From NCBI GenBank assembly GCA_050084985.1, contig JBITNC010000001.1, positions 32,612,001-32,676,000 on the forward strand: a stretch of DNA of 64,000 bases. The letters run 5' to 3'. Within the stretch, counting starts at the first letter, position 1; each line of letters opens with the position of its first letter. A program made the position numbers and the translations under genes. The notes under the pieces are model-generated. The model did no database searches. It worked only from the letters and a program-made list of their open reading frames with translations, and was not told where the DNA came from. This DNA is from Nageia nagi. Lineage: Eukaryota > Pinophyta. Shown here one piece after another: positions 60,614-64,000 of this stretch.

Positions 60614-60839
60614 TCTTTCAAAAGAGAGTATTCCTTTTGGTATTACATTATTTTTGAGTGGAATGACATCTAATTCTTAGAAATAATTAGGAATTTTTTG
60701 AGTATAAAAAGTGTGAGCCACTACTTCATCTATGAGAAAGTTTATAATATACTGATCAAGGCCAAATACTTGCCAAAAGTTTGTAACATTGGGTACTAAA
60801 GGCCTACACTAAACTTTGACTCCAAGAGCTCCTCTTTCA

Positions 60840-61240
60840 TAATGAGCAAGGTTATAACATGGCCATTTTCTAGTAAGTGCATCAGCTATTTTATTATGCC
60901 TTTTATGAATAAATATAAAATTGATAGCCAAAAATGACTCCAATAAATCCCACACTCTATTCCTATAGTTCTTTAGGTAACGATGTTTTGCATTGATCTA
61001 ATTTTTAACTTAATGACCAATTTAGAATCACCATAGATAATTAGGCATCTAATGCCTATACTGATTGCTTTAGATAATCCTAAATAAAGGGCTTAATATT
61101 TAGTAGCATTATTTGTACAAGTCCATGTGAATTAGAAGGAGAATCTTTTGGTAGTCCCCTTGGAAGATTTGAAGACCACTCTAGCTCCACATCCATGTCT
61201 ACACTGGGAACCATCAAAATACATCATCTATACCTCATGT
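60840..61240 (-). pseudogene. RNase H (archaeal-type) between protease and RT, element E
   Basis: On the minus strand it reads MMYFDGSQCRHGCGARVVFK, SSKGTTKRFSF, WTCTNNATKY-stop-ALYLGLSKA, IGIRCLIIYGDSKLVIK and, after a frame change, IADALTRKWPCYNLAHYERG. The first, third and fourth acidic sites (FDGS, YGDS, ADALT) are kept. The glutamate of NN..EYEA has become lysine. The pattern matches element A's second RNase H. Its place ahead of the RT differs from element A, where the same domain follows the native RNase H. This could be the normal order of a Tat sublineage or a rearrangement. Confidence 0.8.
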
Positions 61241-61469
61241 TCTTTATCAAAAGTGACTAAAATTGGCCAAAATTTTTCATATAGATAATAATTGCCCATG
61301 CCAACATCTATGACCTAGTAATTTAGATCATTTGCTAAAAGAAATTTAGTTGTTAGTAGTGATTCCCTTAGTATGTCACTTTCAAATATCTCCATTGGTC
61401 ATGGATCATTTATGTAGTTTATTTCATTGATCATCTTGAGATGGATAGTTTTAATGCCTTCATTTAGAA

Positions 61470-61800
61470 TTTTCACCTATTTATTTTGAAAAGGAAGCAA
61501 AAGATGACTATAGTCTAGGGCTAGGTATCCTCCTAATTTAGCAGTAAATTCTATGGAAATACATATTTCAAATAAAGGTGAAAGATCAATTGTAATGATG
61601 TCTTGGACAACACAAATATCAAAGAAGGTATTCAAGATTATTTGAACACATTTAACACTATTGACCACATATACTAAGAAAGAATCTAATTGTATGACAC
61701 CATCAATGCATCTTGTAATGTAAAATTTCATTTTATCTACAACAACTTCAGAGATAATAGTTTTTTGTAGCTTTGGTATCTATCATATAGTTGTTCACTA
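61470..61800 (-). pseudogene. Ty3/gypsy aspartic protease, element E
   Basis: The active site reads WIVNNYMIDTKAT (about 61770-61800), where the family has IDSGA: the Asp is kept but Ser and Gly are changed. After a frame change, 61731-61477 reads MKFYITRCIDGVIQLDSF and ICISIEFTAKLGGYLALDYS, HLLLPFQN, the DW..KLGGYL..D.SHL.LP block at the end of Tat-type proteases. The domain runs directly into the RNase H at 61240. Confidence 0.75.
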
Positions 61801-61999
61801 TCCAACCTTCTAGTCTTTAGAATAAATAGAAAGGTGAGGGTCTTGTTATACCTATTGGAGTTGAAGGGACAACTTCAGACACAACATAGATAGGATTCTC
61901 TTCATTTATTCTTTTTTTACTATTTCTTAACTTTAAAGCTTCTTGCAGAAGATCTAATTGATTGGGTATCTTTAATGCATCAAATATAATAATCCTAGA

Positions 62000-63610
62000 A
62001 AGAGTTTTCTTTAATTCTTTCACAATATTGTATGGAGCATATGGGTTGGACTTACTTGGTTCCACTTGTTAATGTGTTCTAAAATGTTAAGTAGCCTTTC
62101 CTTTATATAAATTAGTGATGAAAGGATATATTAATGTACCAAGTATTTCTTTCTTTAGGACTTCTTTTCTTGTTGTAGCAAGGTTTGTTTCATTTGAGGC
62201 TTTAGTACCCAAATTTGATGGAATAGTACTAGATTAAATGGAACTTGATGATGTTGGTTCTAAGGTTAAGCTAAGGGAACCTTAGCTTTCTTAAGTTCAA
62301 GTTGGGCTTGAGTGGAAGGTCGATACTGTTGAGTGGCTTGAAGCTGCTAAAGAAGTTGCTCTAGTTTGAAAATAATTTGCTTATTCTTCAGCATATCCCA
62401 AAACCCAAAACTTAACCATTATGAGATCAATACTAGGATATGAAGTAGGTTATACCATCTAGTCTAAGTGTAACCCCAAACACTGATGATGATAAACTAC
62501 ACATGAATATAGAAAATTAGAAGCTAAACATGGCAAACACCATTCCATAATGCTCAAAGTAGCTCTATCTATAGAATTAGTTATAATAGCATTCTCAATT
62601 ATTTTAAGAGGATTTGACTATTCTAGTTGGTTGACCTTAGGTTGAAATCTTGGCTAATACTAATTATCATATCTTCTATAATTAAAACCATGATTAAGTC
62701 TTTCTTATAGAGTGAGCTTATTAGTTAGATTTCTAATAGTTACCTCCAACTATCCTATTCTCTCCTCTTTTTGAGATTTAGGTTCAATACTAGCACTTAT
62801 GGATGCAAGAGCAAGTAGTGTTGATGGTTGATTTTGAATAATAGGTTTGGGAGAGGTGGTAAAGCTAGAACTCTAGGGTGACCTATTTGTGCAGTCTACT
62901 TGGGAGATAAATTTGGAAATGTAAGCATGAATATTTTGGATTGCATTTTACCAATGGACACCAGGGTATGTTCTATTATCTTTGCTATCTAGTAAACATC
63001 TAGGAATGTATCTCCTAACATAACAATAAGCATATTAAGGTTAAGGAGAAAAGCTTTTCTATAATATACTATAATTTGTGCATTTGTTGGTCAATCCTTG
63101 CTAGTATGGACTTGCATGTTCTTTCAAATTTGATATTAAAATCATTAATAGACTCATGAGAATGTATTTTGATACATGCTATGAGGCTAGGGAAAGTGCT
63201 ATAATCATCATCTATAGAAAATATTTTAATAAACCTTGACACAACTCTTCCCATGAATTTATAGATTAGGGGGTAAGAGTTTTGAATCACTCAGCTACTT
63301 TACCTTCAAAAGAGTGTGACAGTAGCCTTATAATCATAGTTTCATCAATAATATCAAAGCTTGAGACCAATAGAGATACATCTTGATAATTATCATATGG
63401 TATCTTTTTAGAGCCATCATACTTAGAAAAAACTTTAAAAGCTACTTGAGGTATAAGAGGTGAATTAGCAGCTACAACCAAAGGATGAATATTATTATAG
63501 GTAAGAAAATCAATTGGTTGAGCCATACATGGAGAATTTATAAGAGATAAAGGATTTTTTGAGAATGAGTCAAATACAATTGAAAAAGGAGTTGCCCTTA
63601 AAGAGACCAA
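62000..63610 (-). pseudogene. Ty3/gypsy gag, element E
   Basis: The frame at 63610-63287 contains IPQVAFKVFSKYDGSKKIPY and RLLSHSFEGKVAE. Then, after a stop, come FKTLTP, SINSWEELCQGLLKYF (about 63290-63230), the FEGKA..W...L...SI.SWEEL...F...F block of Tat and Athila Gag. The stop before FKTLTP sits where the family has Trp. The C-terminal half (63070-62100) is poorly readable. The frame at 62065-61817 (KELKKTLSRIIIFDALKIPN, QLDLLQEALKLRNSKK) links it to the protease. There are many stops and no zinc knuckle is visible. Confidence 0.75.
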
Positions 63611-63903
63611 AGGAGATACAACCTGAGAAATCTTTTTCCTAGCCCTTCTATGAGGAATTGACTACTCTTAAAATCTAGGCTATCTAAGGAAATTTTTGGC
63701 ATTGCTTCTAGTTAGTTTCCATTTTGAAGGTGCTAGGATTCAAAAAGTTGAATAGTTGATAGCAAAGTCACCAATAAGGTTATAAAAACCTTATAATATA
63801 ATCTTGAAAGATTCAATTTATAGCCCACCAAATGAGGCTATCAAACCCAACCACACTTTTTAAATATGGAATTTAGCTCACATCCCATCGAGCATGCCAA
63901 AAA
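63611..63903 (-). promoter_or_regulatory. Leader of element E with candidate PBS
   Basis: On the minus strand the sequence just inside the 5' LTR is TTTTTGGCATGCTCGATGGG (63884-63903). It begins with a TGG complementary to a tRNA CCA end and resembles the PBS region of other plant gypsy elements. The tRNA is not assigned. The rest of the leader has no feature I can name. Confidence 0.5.
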
Positions 63904-64000
63904 TGGAACTAGTTACTATTGATTAGTATAGCATAACTATAAGGGTTTGGTTTAGTTATGTTTTCCATTGCTCACAATGATAGGTTTCTTAAAAGAGAAA
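63904..64000 (-). repeat. 5' LTR of element E, inner 97 bp only
   Basis: It matches 51518-51610: TGGAACTAGTTACTATTGAT against TAGAACTTTTTACTTTTATTGAT, and then GTATAGCATAACTATAAGGG against GTATAGTGTAACTTAAGGAT. The window ends inside it. Confidence 0.75.

Larger units (their letters stand above)
51518..64000 (-). mobile_element. Large Ty3/gypsy element E, truncated by window edge
   Basis: A minus-strand element of at least 12.5 kb. Its left end (TAGAAC, from TGGAAC) at 51518 and the first bases of the right LTR at 63904-64000 share the same sequence, including the AGTATAG..TAAC block and GGTTTGGT(T/C). Order on the minus strand is 5' LTR (partial), PBS, gag, protease, RNase H, RT, RNase H remnant, integrase, a long extra ORF and 3' LTR. 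The RNase H ahead of the RT and the long sense ORF behind integrase are unusual. The left flank is ATTAA; the right target duplication lies outside the window. Confidence 0.8.

Noticed and set aside
8219-63610. Alternative genetic code with TAA/TAG read as Gln
   Set aside because: TAA/TAG at Gln sites could suggest a ciliate-type code, but TGA at Trp and Arg sites, frame shifts (for example just after YVDDIL in A), lost catalytic residues and plant-type elements all point to decay.

Overview
The window is plant nuclear DNA, AT-rich and intergenic, built almost entirely of decayed transposable elements and telomere-like satellite. I see no intact host gene, tRNA or rRNA. Plant origin is supported by degenerate TTTAGGG-type arrays, Tat-type Ty3/gypsy elements with a second RNase H, a CACTA transposase (TNP2, DUF4218, DUF4216), a plant mobile domain remnant and a LINE ORF1 with a DUF4283-like domain. 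Very long telomere-like arrays and old, heavily decayed gypsy elements suggest a large-genome seed plant, perhaps a gymnosperm. That last step is inference.

Layout. 1-1347: less decayed LTR-like segment with three minisatellites. 1348-3770: unassigned. 3780-6254: minus-strand gypsy remnant F (LTR, gag, protease). 6280-7461: minus-strand plant mobile domain remnant, cut by element A. 7462-14120: plus-strand Tat element A (LTR, PBS, gag, PR, RT, RH, archaeal-type RH, INT). 14879-15371 and 23430-23676: one 73-bp tandem array, split by element B. 15372-23429: minus-strand B, about 8 kb, with two LTRs, a 5-bp target duplication, gag, an antisense ORF and a 190-bp minisatellite, but no recognisable pol. 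23693-24672: LTR-like piece. 26340-27884: plus-strand gag D, cut by the LTR of minus-strand element C (27885-28460). 31231-36723: minus-strand CACTA transposase pseudogene. 36815-39560: telomere-like array 1. 39817-43200: LINE ORF1 remnant between ACATTA-rich repeats and a 120-bp duplication. 44395-50400: telomere-like array 2, with a higher-order period of about 0.9 kb. 51518-64000: large minus-strand gypsy element E, running off the right edge.

The coding units do not form a working pathway. They are layers of insertion followed by decay. Most premature stops lie where the family has Gln, Trp or Arg, as expected from C-to-T change at methylated cytosines. Best leads: element E, with an RNase H between protease and RT plus a roughly 1,200-codon unrecognised frame after integrase; the gag-only element B with its antisense ORF; the ~0.9-kb higher-order telomere-like satellite; and the plant mobile domain frame cut by A.
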